Assembly (NCBI GenBank): GCA_021432605.1
Contig: MU271163.1
Span: 310,001-374,000, forward strand
Origin: Coniochaeta sp. PMI_546
Taxonomy: Eukaryota; Ascomycota; Sordariomycetes; Coniochaetales; Coniochaetaceae
Reading direction: 5' to 3'
Length of the DNA: 64,000 nucleotides
Program-made: the position numbers and the translations under genes
In this document: positions 32,618-44,611 of the stretch, in pieces
How positions within the stretch are numbered: position 1 is the stretch's first letter
How the letters are laid out: the number at the start of each line of letters is the position of its first letter
The notes under the pieces: model-generated
The model's input: the letters and a program-made list of their open reading frames with translations, nothing else
What the model was told of the DNA's origin: nothing
Databases searched by the model: none

Positions 32618-34772
32618 TCAAGAACCAGATCCAACCCGACAAAGCCTCCCGTCCTGCGTCGGCAGCCCATCCGCCGTCCTGACCTCCCACGCCTCGCTCC
32701 CAACCGTAGTAGGCGCCCAGAAGAGCCCCCAAGGATCCCACCTCCTCTTGATCCCCAACAACCCCTCATACCTATCGCCGAAGAAGCTCCGCTGCCAGTC
32801 CGGCTCCTGCACGTCCGCCTCGTTGATGTACGAGCCCCCCCCGGGCGTCACGGCCCTGATCCTATCCATGTAGCTGTTCAGCCTCGCGTGCGCCCTCTCC
32901 AGCGTCTGGGCGCTGGCCCCGCCCCCGCCCTGCATGCCGACAATGTCAAACACGTCGGCGTGCATCAGGGTCCGCCGGAAGGCCGGGTTGACGGAGTTGT
33001 TCCCCGGGTACCCGGCCGTCTGCTCCGTGGGCCGCATGTGGATGCCGTGGAAGGTGTAGCCGGCCTCGATGGTGGACTGGATGGCCTCCATGGTCTCCCG
33101 GAACAGCGTGGCGTTGTCCCAGTTGCGCGCGGGCAGGAGACGGGTGGCGAAGCGGGTGTTGCCGGGGGAGTCCCCCTCGCCTTGGCGGTTGGACCCCCAG
33201 CTGAGGGACGAGGTCGGCTGCGAGTTGTTGACCGGGATGCCGGCGGCGTTGAGCCTGTCGATGAGCGGCTGCATGAGCGCGAGGACTTGGCTGGCCGTCT
33301 GGCCGGGCATCTCGACCGTGGTCGAGAAGCTGAAGCTGTTGTTCCCCAGGGACGAGATGTAGCTGTACGCCGTGCCGCCGGCTTCGCAGATGGCTTTGCC
33401 GTAGTACTGGTACTCGTTCACGCCGGTCCAGAAGGTCTTTGTGTCATTGACGGTCACGGGCAGGTTGAACGGGGGTAGGGTGAAGTTCGTCGGGGTCGAA
33501 AAGTTGAACGGGTTGGTGAAGTTGCCGCCGCCGCCACCCGGTAGCGTGAAGTTGAAGGGGTTGGAGAAGTTGCCGAAGCCGGTCAGGTTGCCGAAGCCTG
33601 AGAAGTTGAAGTTGCCGAAGCCACCTGCGCTGCCGACGCTGAATGCGAGAACGGACTGTGTCACTTGGATAGGAGGGTATGCCTTGACAATAGCCGAAGT
33701 GACGATGCCGTAGGTTCCTGTTGGTCTGGTCAGTAACATGTCTACTGTAGTCTCAAGTTACAGACTCATGTACATACCTGGGCCACCACCGCGAAGGGCG
33801 TAGAACAAGTCCTGGTTTTGTGTCGGGTCGGCAGTGACAAACCTTCCGTCGGCGGTAACAACATTCAGGGAGAGGAACTGATCGGATCCTAGACCATATA
33901 TCGAAGCAAGAGTCGAGTGGCCGCCGCCCGCCGCCCAGCCGCCGTATGCACCAACGGTACTTCCCCCTGGCACGACTATGGTCATGTTGTGGATGTCCAT
34001 GTACTGGTACAGCTCCCACGCCTCCAGCCCGGCGCCGACTCGCGCGGCCGGCCCACTGTACTCGCCCATGGCATACTTGGGCAGAAACTCGAAGCTTTTC
34101 AGCCAGTGCGTCCAGATGCTGAGGGCGCCGGCGCCGGTCGACCTGCCGTTGAAGTCGTGCCCGGTGTTTCTGAGATACGTCAGAATAGGAGTTGTCTGGG
34201 GCTGTTTCCTCCTGATATACGGTGAAGTGGGCTTACTTGATGACAAGTCGCAGGTTCCTATTCCTCGCAAAATTGACAGCGGCTTGGATCTGACGCACTG
34301 TCGCAGCCTTTACTACGTAGACAGGAAAGCCACCTTGAGTGCAGTTTCCTGTAGGACGGAGCGACAGGCTGCATGTGTCTCCTGTAGGCCACGACGTGAG
34401 AACAGTCAAGGGGTCGTCAATGAAGAACCGAGACGTGCCGCCAGTGAACAGCAGGGAGACGCATCTCGCGAAGTTGTAACTTGGACCAGGGTAGCAAACC
34501 GCCCCCGGTGGCGTGGGCTTGAGGAGAGCGCCGTCTAGGGAGCTGTTGAGTCGCGACCACTCAGCGTCAGCCGGCCAGTCCGGAGTGCCGGGATAGGCCC
34601 GACACACTGCACCATTCGAGACAGATCCGGGCGCAGAAATATCTCCAAAGGCAATGGCGGTGAAGTTCCCGATGTCCTGATCCGCAAGTTGAATTGTCTC
34701 CCAAGGAAAATTCACACAGCTGGCCGTCGAAAGTAGGCCCAAGAAGGCACAGAAATGATACATAGCCCGCAT
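32618..34772 (-). CDS. Secreted BBE-type FAD-linked oxidoreductase with glycosylation-site-rich insert
   Basis: Secreted flavoprotein of the VAO/PCMH fold with a C-terminal BBE domain, 675 residues; exons 34237-34772, 33778-34169 and 32618-33717. Junctions restore LVIK-NTGHDFNGRST and GGGPG-TYGIVTSA. A signal peptide covers about residues 1-20. His183 in NTGHDFNGRS is the likely covalent FAD attachment site. The second site used by bicovalent relatives lacks a Cys (AAGGGHST), so attachment is probably single. The substrate domain is interrupted at about 338-400 by a Gly/Phe/Asn-rich insert with eight N-x-S/T sequons (N347, N353, N359, N365, N375, N381, N387, N400). The C-terminal motif is INEADVQEPDWQRSFFG, with RWDPWGLFWAP. 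Start: MRAMYHF; a Met eight codons upstream is possible. Substrate unknown (sugar, alcohol or secondary metabolite). Confidence 0.87.
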
Positions 34773-36799
34773 TTTGCAACGCGTTCTCGACGACATTCAG
34801 AGTGACCTGGCATTCCTTGGAGGTTGAGGAAGGTATGGGTGTCTGTCCACTAGGAAAGCCCTGCCAAGCTCTCCGTTCCGCCGTGTAGTTTTTATCTTCG
34901 AGAAACTCAGGCATGGCGAACGTATATGATCTATGTCGGCTAAGTTAAGTCCAGGTACAATATCCATACCAACTGCCGCAGCAATATTCTTGTCTTTGCA
35001 GTGCAAGAGAGCAACAGCATTTCCGGTACATCGGCACCGACGTGGGGCGCCACGACCACCGAGGGACAGGCTCAGTGATGGAAATTGTCGTGTTAAGGGG
35101 CGGCATATCGCTGAGATTTAGATGATGGGAAAGCTTTGAGCGATATGTAGCCAAATGAAGCGACTCTTGGCTATGGACGATTTGCGGGTTCGACCGGGTT
35201 TCGGCCATGTGAACAATAGCCGAAATCGAGGACATTCCCGTTCTTTGAACCTGATATAAGTCCAGCCTTGGTCGCTTTTCGATCTTCGCATGCTTTTATG
35301 GAGTGATCAAGCTGCGACTATTATTGTTCACTGAGTTTTTGACTGCTCGGTATAGAAATGTATATAAACGAGCTCTGACGATGATGAACGCTGAACGACC
35401 CGACAGATGGAAAAGAATGGGGCATATTGGAGAAGCGGACGAGGCAGTTCGCTCTACGCTTAGCAGGATTAGGCTTGTTGGCTTGAGATACATATTGAAT
35501 AGGAGTAGTCACGGCTTGCACGACGTTGAGTTTCTCCTTGCGAAGGAGCTAGAGCTGTGCAGTCACCAGGGGAATAATCTCCCGACAGTACAGCCAACAT
35601 GTATGGGTACGGGTCGCTGAAACTCTTATATGACCTCTTTGAGCCACATTTCTGCTGGCATTGGCTCGTTTTGTTGCGAGGCTTTAGATATCGAGGCGTC
35701 AAGTCTTGCAAGGTACGTGGCTGCTTCTGGGCGATGCATCGCGCATGGATGTTTTTAGAGGATGCTGCACAGCACAGGAGCGAGCTATGACACGACGGGA
35801 AACGACCGAGGTCTCTAGTGCAGAAAGCTCAAGTTCATAAGTGGACGCGAAAGCGTGATGTCTTCTTCGCCCTCGCAATAATCGGAAGATATAAAGCCGA
35901 CTAAAGATATGAGGTGGCACGTAGAAAGACTCGGGGTCATCATGACAGTCTCCAGTTTGACATGGGCAAAAGAGCTTGACACCCCCGTTCCTCTTCTTTC
36001 TCCTCCACGACACTTTCTCTAACTTTTAGTCTCCGTCTTCATCGGCGAGATCATCAGATCCTCAGAGCAAAAGACAGATATAAAAAAGTTATTCGTGTCA
36101 ATGACAGCGATGCGTGATACAAAAAGTGTTGTAACACAGAAGAGACCGGGCCTTTGGCGACACAGATAAGAACACCAAAAGTCAACACACGATTAAAATG
36201 ATAGGTCGGATCGTATGTGAACAGGCAGAGAGAGCTGTGAGCCAACCCCAGAAGGGGATCTCGGCCAGCAATTCCGAGCTGTGCCGCATTCGGTGCAGAG
36301 CCAGGGGGGAGTTTCGCCAAGCCCTGACGACACGGGAAGGATTCCGTTAGCGCCTGTTCATGCACTGCACACAACGGTCAGATTTCGTGGCGCGCCGCAG
36401 CGGCCAGATCAGGATGCGGAGAAGCTTTCTCATTCCTTCCATTGCTGCCTCTTTCGAGCTGAGGTGCGAAGAGAGGTGCAGGCACCTGTAGATGGGGTTT
36501 TCAAAGTTCATTGTGAGCTAAGACCTATCTCGTTAGGATTGGAAAGCGTCGAATGGGCAAGTAGGTATCAGGGAAGCAGCGTGGAAACAATCTTGAGTTT
36601 GGGTATCGAGGTATCATATATTAGAAAACGCAGACGACTTTAGAAAGCCGCTGTTTTAGGTAAGGTAAGTATTATTGTACTTGCTCGCCAAAGGAGCCCA
36701 TGCCCACGCCCGCATTTTGTGGATGGGGGAAAAACAATCAAACAATTGCTACGCAGAACATGTCCGAGCATACTTTCGTAAGGGGGAAGACAGGGCCGC
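34773..36799. other. Intergenic, no gene seen
   Basis: About 2 kb between two minus-strand genes. Short open frames only; none shows a family, targeting signal or plausible splice partner. Confidence 0.45.
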
Positions 36800-38549
36800 T
36801 TATACGGCGGTCTTCTCGCTGACCATGTGAGCGTGGGTGATGTCCTCCTCGTGCTCGGCGTTGTGGATGTCCTTCTCGACCTGGTGCATGTCGATGTGCG
36901 CAATGGCGGAGTCGCCGTCGAAGATGCGGGCGATCTCCTCGAGAGTGGGACCCTTGGTCTCGACGTAGAAGAACCAGACGAAGACCAGTTCCACGAAATC
37001 CCAGAGGGTGTAGAACAGCATGAAGTTCCAGTGGTGGGGGAAGTTGTCCCACGCAATCTTGTTGGTTTGGCTGTAGAGAGATTTGACGTTAGCGAATTGA
37101 ACGGATAGATCAGACTGTGATGCGGGGAGGGAGCAACATACTTTCCGATGGCAAGAATGGCCTGGACGGTGATGTTCATGATCATCATACCCTTGGCACG
37201 GAGGTGGAAGGGAAGGACCTCGAGGGCATAGGCGACGAGGAGACCCGAGAAACCGATGTCGTAGAAGATACCGAAGATCCAGATGAAGACCAGCTGAGCG
37301 TAACCAGAACCCTGGTTCGTCTCGCCGGAGTTCTCATAGACAGCACCAGTGATGGTCCAGCACACAAAGGAGCCGACCATACCGAAGACGGAGGTGAGGA
37401 AGAGGGGGCGGCGGCCGAACCTGTCAACGCTCAAGGCAGCGGCGATTGTGACACTGAGATCGAGGATGGTCTTGCCGGTGGAGATACCAAGCTGCTGGTT
37501 CTGGTTCGTGATACCGGCACCCTTGTAGATGGTGCTCATGTAGTTGGAGAACAGAGCATTGCCAGAGTACTGGGAAATGATACCGAGAGAGATGATGATG
37601 GCCAACCTCCAGCGGTTGCCCTTGGTGCGGAAGAAATCGAGGTAGGTCGTGGCCCTGTCGGCATCCTTCTCGATCTGGATTGTCTGCTTGATCTCACGGA
37701 ACTCGAACTGGACAGTCGCGTTGTTGGAGTCGCCGCCGGCGTGCCACTTGGAAAGAACCTGCAGAGCCTCCTCGTGCCTGTCCTTGTTGACAAGGTAACG
37801 GGGGGACTCCGGGATCCACCAGATGAAGGTGAGCTGCACGACCGAGGGGATGATCTGGATGAAGGTAATGGACCTCCAGGACCAGTCGCTGTTGATGCTA
37901 GCAGTGCCCCAACCAATGCAGGAAACGATCAGGGCGCCCAAGTTCCACAAGCAGTTGTAGATGGCTGTGACGGGACCACGGTGCTGCGGGTGGCAGATCT
38001 CGGTGAGAAGGAGAGGCGAGGCCATCTGGGCAAGAGAATTGCCGAAACCGAGAACGAAGCGACCGGCCAAGTACACTGCAGCAGCTGTCAGCTTCACGCG
38101 CTCACTCTTGGTACCCCAATCATTTTCGGGCTCAACAAGAACTCACTTCCGTAGCCATTGCAGAAAGCAGTCAAGCAGCCGCCAAGAACCATGAAGCAGC
38201 ATCCGATGAAGATGGAGGTCTTCCGGCCGTAGTTGTCTGCAATGTAGGGGGTGATGAAGAACGAGATGATGGAACCGATGTTGAACATGTTGACGAGGAT
38301 TCCGAGCTTGTTGTTGTCTGAAACATCGTTTCCGAAGAATTCCTGCCACTTGTCCATCTGCTGGGAGGTGTTCACCAGCATACCATCGTAGCCAGTGGTG
38401 GCAGAGGCGACCATGAGCACAACGGCCATGGCATAAAGCTTCCGCAGATGAGGCTCCTTGGTCCAGTAGACCTTCTCGAAGCGAGGGGCCTCGGCTTGGG
38501 CAACGTCGACCTCCGCCGTGACGGAGGAGACACCGATATTGGGCGCCAT
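36800..38549 (-). CDS. MFS sugar transporter (lactose/hexose permease-like)
   Basis: Plasma-membrane sugar transporter of the SP family, 535 residues; exons 38147-38549, 37142-38075 and 36800-37070. Family signatures are all present: TGYDGMLVN in helix 1, YIADNYGRKTS, the GRF motif, PESPRYLVNK after helix 6, SVDRFGRRPLF, ALEVLPFHLRAKG, and VETKGPTLEEIARIFDG after helix 12. It most resembles fungal lactose-permease-type and hexose members. The second junction (AIG-NQTNKIAWDNF) is typical of this branch. The first intron has two in-frame acceptors nine bases apart; the downstream one (exon from 38075, giving GYGMYLAGRF) has the better branch-site distance. The start at 38549 was chosen because upstream in-frame sequence is not family-like. 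CreA-like sites lie upstream. Confidence 0.9.
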
Positions 38550-38766
38550 TGTGGTGAGGCTTCGGGGGGGATGTCTCTGTTGGCGTCTGGTGGTCCTTCC
38601 CAAGGGGTAGTGCAGAGGCCAAGAAGACTCTGTCTTGTGTAGAGGAAAAGCACAGGGGAAGGAGCTCTTGGTCAAAGGACTGACTGACTGGCTTCAGACG
38701 GAACGAGAGGAGGAGGACGAAGGAGAGGGACGATGGTCCTTTATGAGATTCCGATCCATGAGATTT

Positions 38767-38970
38767 CCCCACTTATATGTGGTTGTGAATGAGACTTAAC
38801 AGAATGGACGACAATGGGGCCCCAACCGAGGGCTCTGGAGATCCTGGGGTTAGATTCCGAAGGACCTTGTCATGCGTCCACGCCCCCCATGTTTCCTGTG
38901 GTTGCTGGAGCGGCTCGTTACCCACAGCTTCCAGAGCTCTCCCCAATTTGGAGCGCAGGTCAGAGCGGGG
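38767..38970 (-). promoter_or_regulatory. Possible CreA/Cre1-type sites upstream of the sugar transporter
   Basis: Two SYGGRG matches, CCCCAC (38767-38772, GTGGGG on the minus strand) and GCGGGG (38965-38970), lie about 220 and 420 bp upstream of the start. Such short motifs occur by chance often. The case rests on the gene being a sugar transporter, a usual target of carbon repression. Confidence 0.25.
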
Positions 38971-41900
38971 ACACGGGGACATGGGGTCAAGCCAACATGG
39001 GGTTGCAGTGGCGGCCGGCTTGCGGTTAATGGCACCTTAGCTCGACCAGATTGGATGTGTCGCAGGGTGGTAGGGTGGCAACTAGCTCTGGCAATGCATT
39101 TTAATGATGGGGGAAAATATTAAACCAAAAATATAATCATTACCAACGCGTTAGAATAGACTAAAGAGTACGTACTCGCGACAACCTCTTGGAAGATGGT
39201 GTGAGGAGCGGCCTAGCGGATGCAGCACAGGCTGAAAGAGAAATTTTGCAGTCCGTCCGGAGCTGCTTCAGGGCTTTGGCTACCGACATTTGGTCCGGGC
39301 AAGGTCTGGACACGGAGCTCAGCGAGGGACGCACCAGACCTGGCCTTCTGCAGCTGTAGCATCGAGGTCCGGTCTGGAGCATGTTGATCATCGCAGATAG
39401 AATGGCTATACACCACTAGCGAGACTCGACTGGCATCCCGAAGGTCATTGTCGGGTCAACTCTTCTACCGAAGCATGGCGACAACGCGCCGTCACGAACG
39501 CCTCGCATGTCCACGCTCTTGACTTCAAGAGTCTATGTCAACATCCAAACGGAGGCTACGATCCCGAAAGGGGTAGTGCACGTGCGATAGACGCGGTGAG
39601 CTAACCCACGGAATTTCGGGAGCGTTGCAGAGGTGGCACTTGCCCCGACTTGCCTCGGAGAGCTTGCGGTTGGACGCCAGTAACGCCTCGTCGCAGAGCT
39701 CACATCTGAGCAAGATGGCGCTAAAGCGCTTCCCCGGATGACAGCCCGGTGACATGCACGACGGCAGCAACGGACGCGGTGTGTGGCGTCGGGTGTCTCA
39801 ACGACGCGAGTAGTGAGACGACTTTTACAGAGGCCCAGCGCGGCCACAGTCAGCAAAGGATTGTTAAAAATCACCGATAAGATGTCGTCGCCTGCAAGAG
39901 ATCTCATATCTTGAGCTTGTCTGGCTCGCTGGCTGGCTTGGCTGGCTGGCGAAGAGAAACGATTTCCCGGAACGGAGAATTGGGGGGGCTGCCAGAATAG
40001 GCCCGGATGGAAGAATCGGAAGAATGGGCCGAGCAGCTGGACAGCCAATGGGAACACGTCAAGTCTTGGGAACTGCTCGGTAAAAGTGGGCGTGCTTTAA
40101 CGAGCAGCTTTCCAGATTGGCTGCCGGATCTCAGGCCTTTGTTGTCTTGTCTGTGATTCAAGCAATTCCAAGGCTCTCTTTCCCGGGCGCGCTAGCGTCT
40201 TGTGTCACAGGGCAGGCCTGGCAGGGTGAGCTGCCCAAGACGGTTGGCTTCCTTCGCACGCCCTGCTTGTACCGTCTAACGAACTGAGTCTAACCTCACT
40301 TCTGGATAAATCCGGAAGAACCAGAATATGGGGAGTGCCCGCGCGTCTAACCACATTTGCGAGTTCGCCGTCGTGATGACTCGTACGAGAGGACCGGATG
40401 ACAACGCGAGACACGGCAAACAAAAAGCTGAACACAGGCCGGAGGTGATGATGGCATGTGCTAAATGGTCCCGCAAACACCAAACAGCAACCGCGGCCCT
40501 GGCTGCCGGGGGGCACGCTTAACAGCGCATCTTGGCGATCAGCTGATGGCAGTAACTTCTGCTCACATAGTCCGTGGTTGTTATTGACCAGTCGTCGGTG
40601 CAGCACTGAAACGAAAACATGGTTGACTGTGGTGATGGTTGGTGATCAATTTGGCGGATTTCATTGCATCGACATTGCAGCCAATATGGGTAACCGACGG
40701 CACGGTGCCGGACAGACCAATCGAGACTGATCTAGAGTCGCAGACGCTATCACTTCTCGTCCGTTGGTACCCTCTGGTACCCTCTTAATATCAAGATAAT
40801 CGGTCTTGCAGCGACATAGGACGGCAATATCAACCCTTATGCTCAAAGTCTGGATACTCTTCCAGGGACTCTCCGGGCTTTAGGGCTCGTCTTGGTCCGT
40901 GCTCTGCTTCCAAAAAAGCACCTCATGTCCCGGCGCCGTGGGGCGTTTAGAGTGTACAGGTTCTTTAACAGCAACGCTGCCACACGGCTCAAGCCGTGGC
41001 CATCTACTAATCCTATAAACAAGTGGCTACGGATATTATCTTGATGTCTCTCTCGTGTGGTTTCTGGGTTCCTGGATCTACTCTACAATGTCGTCCCGGT
41101 TGTTCTCGTGAATCCCGAGGCAGCTGCAAATCTTCTCGGCCCCGGTCTACGCACCCCTCAGCTCCCAGCTAGATGGAGCATCGTCACTCCACGCTCCGCA
41201 ACTAGTGTATAACTCGGTGGCCTGCGATGTGCCTATGCCACCAGGATGCTAGCGTTGTGTTAAACTTCGATTAGCCCAAGGTGCTAACGAGCATCAACTG
41301 TAACGGCGGCAGTTGGGTCTCTCACGTAGCTTAGTGCGGTATTGAAGATCCTGCTTCATAAGGCTAGTTCGACTCTGTGTTTCTGCTAGCAGTCCTTTGT
41401 TTAGGACCTGCTATACACAATACACTAGATCCTACAGTCTATCTGCTATGGATAAGCCACCGGCGTGAAAATAAGAAACACGGCTCTGCCCATACTTGAC
41501 GTGCAACCGTCATCACCGATAGGCACAGACCACTACATCCATAAGGTACCACGCCCTGCACGCTTAACGTCCCGCAAGCGCCACTTCAAACGCCAAGCCA
41601 ACCACCATTCCTCCGTCCCTTCAGCTGTCTGTGCCTTGTCCGAGCCTCCATCCGGAGTATAGGGAAGCATTCCGCCAGCGTGGATAACGTAATTTGGCTG
41701 ACTCATTCCATCGTGTGAGACGTGAAGCTCCCTGGCTGGCTATTCTGGATTGTTCAGTATCGATCATACATTACAGATCACAACGGCAGCAATGTCGGAG
41801 ACAAGTTAGAGAGGAGTATGCTCGACTAAACAATGTAGTGCGACAGAAGTACATGCACAAAAAGCACGCTTACCATCATACTATACGTATCTAGCCAGAT

Positions 41901-44611
41901 TAGACAGCTTTTTCCATAACTCAGATCTCGAACACTCCAGGTGAAGTAGTTCAGGATATTTCCAACGATCCAAACCTGAATCAGAAGGTCGTCGTGTCGT
42001 TGAAAACTTTACTCCACCACTGTCCGTTCTCCGTTCCCCGTCATTGCATCCTCAATTTCTCCAATCCCAGGTAGGTATCACATCCATCCCCATCTACACC
42101 CCTGCCGAGAAGACATGCGGGGAGGGAAGAAAGACCCGGCACGTGGGTAATCAGGCTAAATGCAAGAATCTCGCCTCTTTTAGCCAGTTAGCGCCATCTC
42201 GCTCACTTACACTACACTACACACAATTTACACACCCTCAGCTTTCCCGGTTGCAGCCGTTGACAACTCGCAGCGACACTCCTCTGGAGACGACCTGGAA
42301 TCCTGGCAAATATCGTTTCCAGATCCAAATGCCTGGGTCCCATGGCCTCGGAGACATGGAGATCGCCGGTTCGCCTTCAGTAGAATGTCCGCGTGCGAGT
42401 TTGACGGGGCGGCTCACATGGAGATCATTGGTAACACGACCGAGTCCGGAAAACGGGGGTTTGTTCGCCTGCCAAGCACGCGACAAACTTCGCAATGGGG
42501 GAGAGAGTACCACTACCTGAGCAACACGAGATATGCGAGCTGAGCTCGTTGGCAATTTGAAACTGTCATCCAAGCGAGATTCAGCCCCATTCTTTATTCC
42601 TACCGGGCGTGTAATTACGATGCCCAGGAGTACGAGATGTACATGTGAGACGCGACTAGCCGTGATAGTGTCCCATCAACCCTCGACCCGGATAATGGCC
42701 ATATTGGATCAATGACTCCTGGCACATCATGCCCGGAACGCCGTCCGCCTTCAACCGCTGGGTTAATTGTCGACCCAGGCTGCTGGGCCCGCTGCTGCTA
42801 CACAGTCCTGCGGACCGGAGGTGTCCCTTACATTGACAGTTCCGCGGATGGAGACTCGCTCGGGTATTGCACCTACTAGTCAGAGGAACAGTAGTATTAT
42901 GGATCACTCGGTGTACTGCGTAGCAGACTCCCTTTGTCTCTGATAACAGAGAAGTCGCAGGCGAGGGAGTGAAAACAGAAAAAGGCAAAAGGCAAGCAAC
43001 AACGTCGAGAACGGAGACGCTTCCGGTCACTCTGAGCTAATTAGCTTCAACACCAATAGACGCCTTGCTGCCGCCCAACAGAGTTTCTAGACCTAGTCCT
43101 TGTGTTGGATTCTGCAAACCCCGCAGCCCAGACTCCCTACTATAGTATGATGACGATCTAGACTCTGTCCTGTTGGAGGTGTTGTCAGTTTGCCCCTGTT
43201 CTCCTATTCGACAGGGCATCTTGTGGTCGTCAGCTGATATGTGAATGGTCTTCTCCGGTTGCCACTACTGGACAGACGAGGGCGCTATTGATTTCCAAAT
43301 ATGCTTTCAGATGCTCGCCTCCGCGTTCTTGACCGTCGATTGGCCTTGGGGCGAAGTGACCTTTCATTCCTACGGCTTGTCGACAACGAGACAATCTAGG
43401 CGAGGAGGGAAAGGATGGACACTCCTGTGAATCCAGCTGATCCATACCTGGCCGTGGCACTGGAAATGTCAGCGTCGAGTATTCACGACATCACAAAGGG
43501 AGTATCATATCGACTGTCTACTGCTTGGCACTTGTTAACTCGTACGAACTTTCTAGGTGCTACTTTCTCGACCTCAGATGCCTACCATCACCTCCCCCTG
43601 ACGATATGATCTTCTTCCGCGCGACTACAACACTCCGACGCCATATTCCCTCCACAACGATGTCATACATGTCCACCTTCTCATAGAGATATCGAAGGAA
43701 TGGGAAAGTGACTCTTTCTATCATATAAACAAGGGATGCTAGTTCTTCAAATCGTCATCTTCAGGTTGATTTCGCAACTCCAACCATATAATTGTCTGGA
43801 ATGTGTCTCGCACGACCGGGTCAGTACAATCAAACCACTTCCTGAGCCATCGATCTGTCTCCACGACATCGGAACGAAATATCCGCATGGCTCTTGGTCA
43901 GCTATATGGAGGCGCGTTTAGCATTTTATATCTAACAGAAACCTTGAGCAGATGTCATTCAGGAATTGACTTATCATTCGGTACGGCCACAATCCACCCT
44001 GAAGGTCATGATCATCGTTGCCAAACCTTCGCCTGAAACGGGTATCACCACTCCTCCATAATCCAGTCATCGCCCACAAGCACGATTTATACACGTCCAC
44101 GAACCCGTGACATTTGCTCAACCCCCAATGCTTGCCCTAGACAATGTCGGGCATCGCCTCTGGGACTGGCCTTTTCGCCACGATGACTCACCACCCAAGG
44201 AATCTTACCTCTTCATCGATAGGAAATAACTTGCTGCAGGAACTCGTTTCGGATTCATCGCCCAGCCGAAGCCCTACATCAACCGCGATGACACTCGCCG
44301 TGTGACTGTAGAGCCGCTGAGCTCTTCCGCAAGAGATTTCCTCTTTGGTGTTGCTGGAGACTGCATTGACCACTGCCGGCTGACTGCTTCACCACCACGC
44401 GGCGCCAGCTCGCCTGAGACAACGTGAAGGTGTGAATTGTCCGCGCTGCCAGATATAAGGGCACTTGACGAGTGTGATATACATAAGGTAATGTAGGCCA
44501 AGATCTGTAGGTCTCTCATTTCTAACAGCAGGTTTCGGCGGCAATAAAATTCTTTCTTCTTTAAACATTCACTCCAACCCACAAGGAGAATGAGATCAGC
44601 CCAGCTTCGCT
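38971..44611. other. Long gene-poor region
   Basis: About 5.6 kb with no supported gene, the longest such stretch outside the RIP-like relic. Base composition is ordinary and I see no long repeat. Many short open frames exist. The only one with a hint of structure is a minus-strand frame at about 39525-39755 (ATG at 39755) with two CxxC pairs. A small perfect hairpin (CACGGCT, 2-nt loop, AGCCGTG) lies at 40983-40998. Non-coding RNA or regulatory content cannot be excluded. Confidence 0.4.

Noticed and set aside
37117-38154. 345-codon plus-strand frame opposite the sugar transporter
   Set aside because: It is antisense to recognised transporter motifs and rich in Asp/Gly/Glu as expected of a shadow frame.
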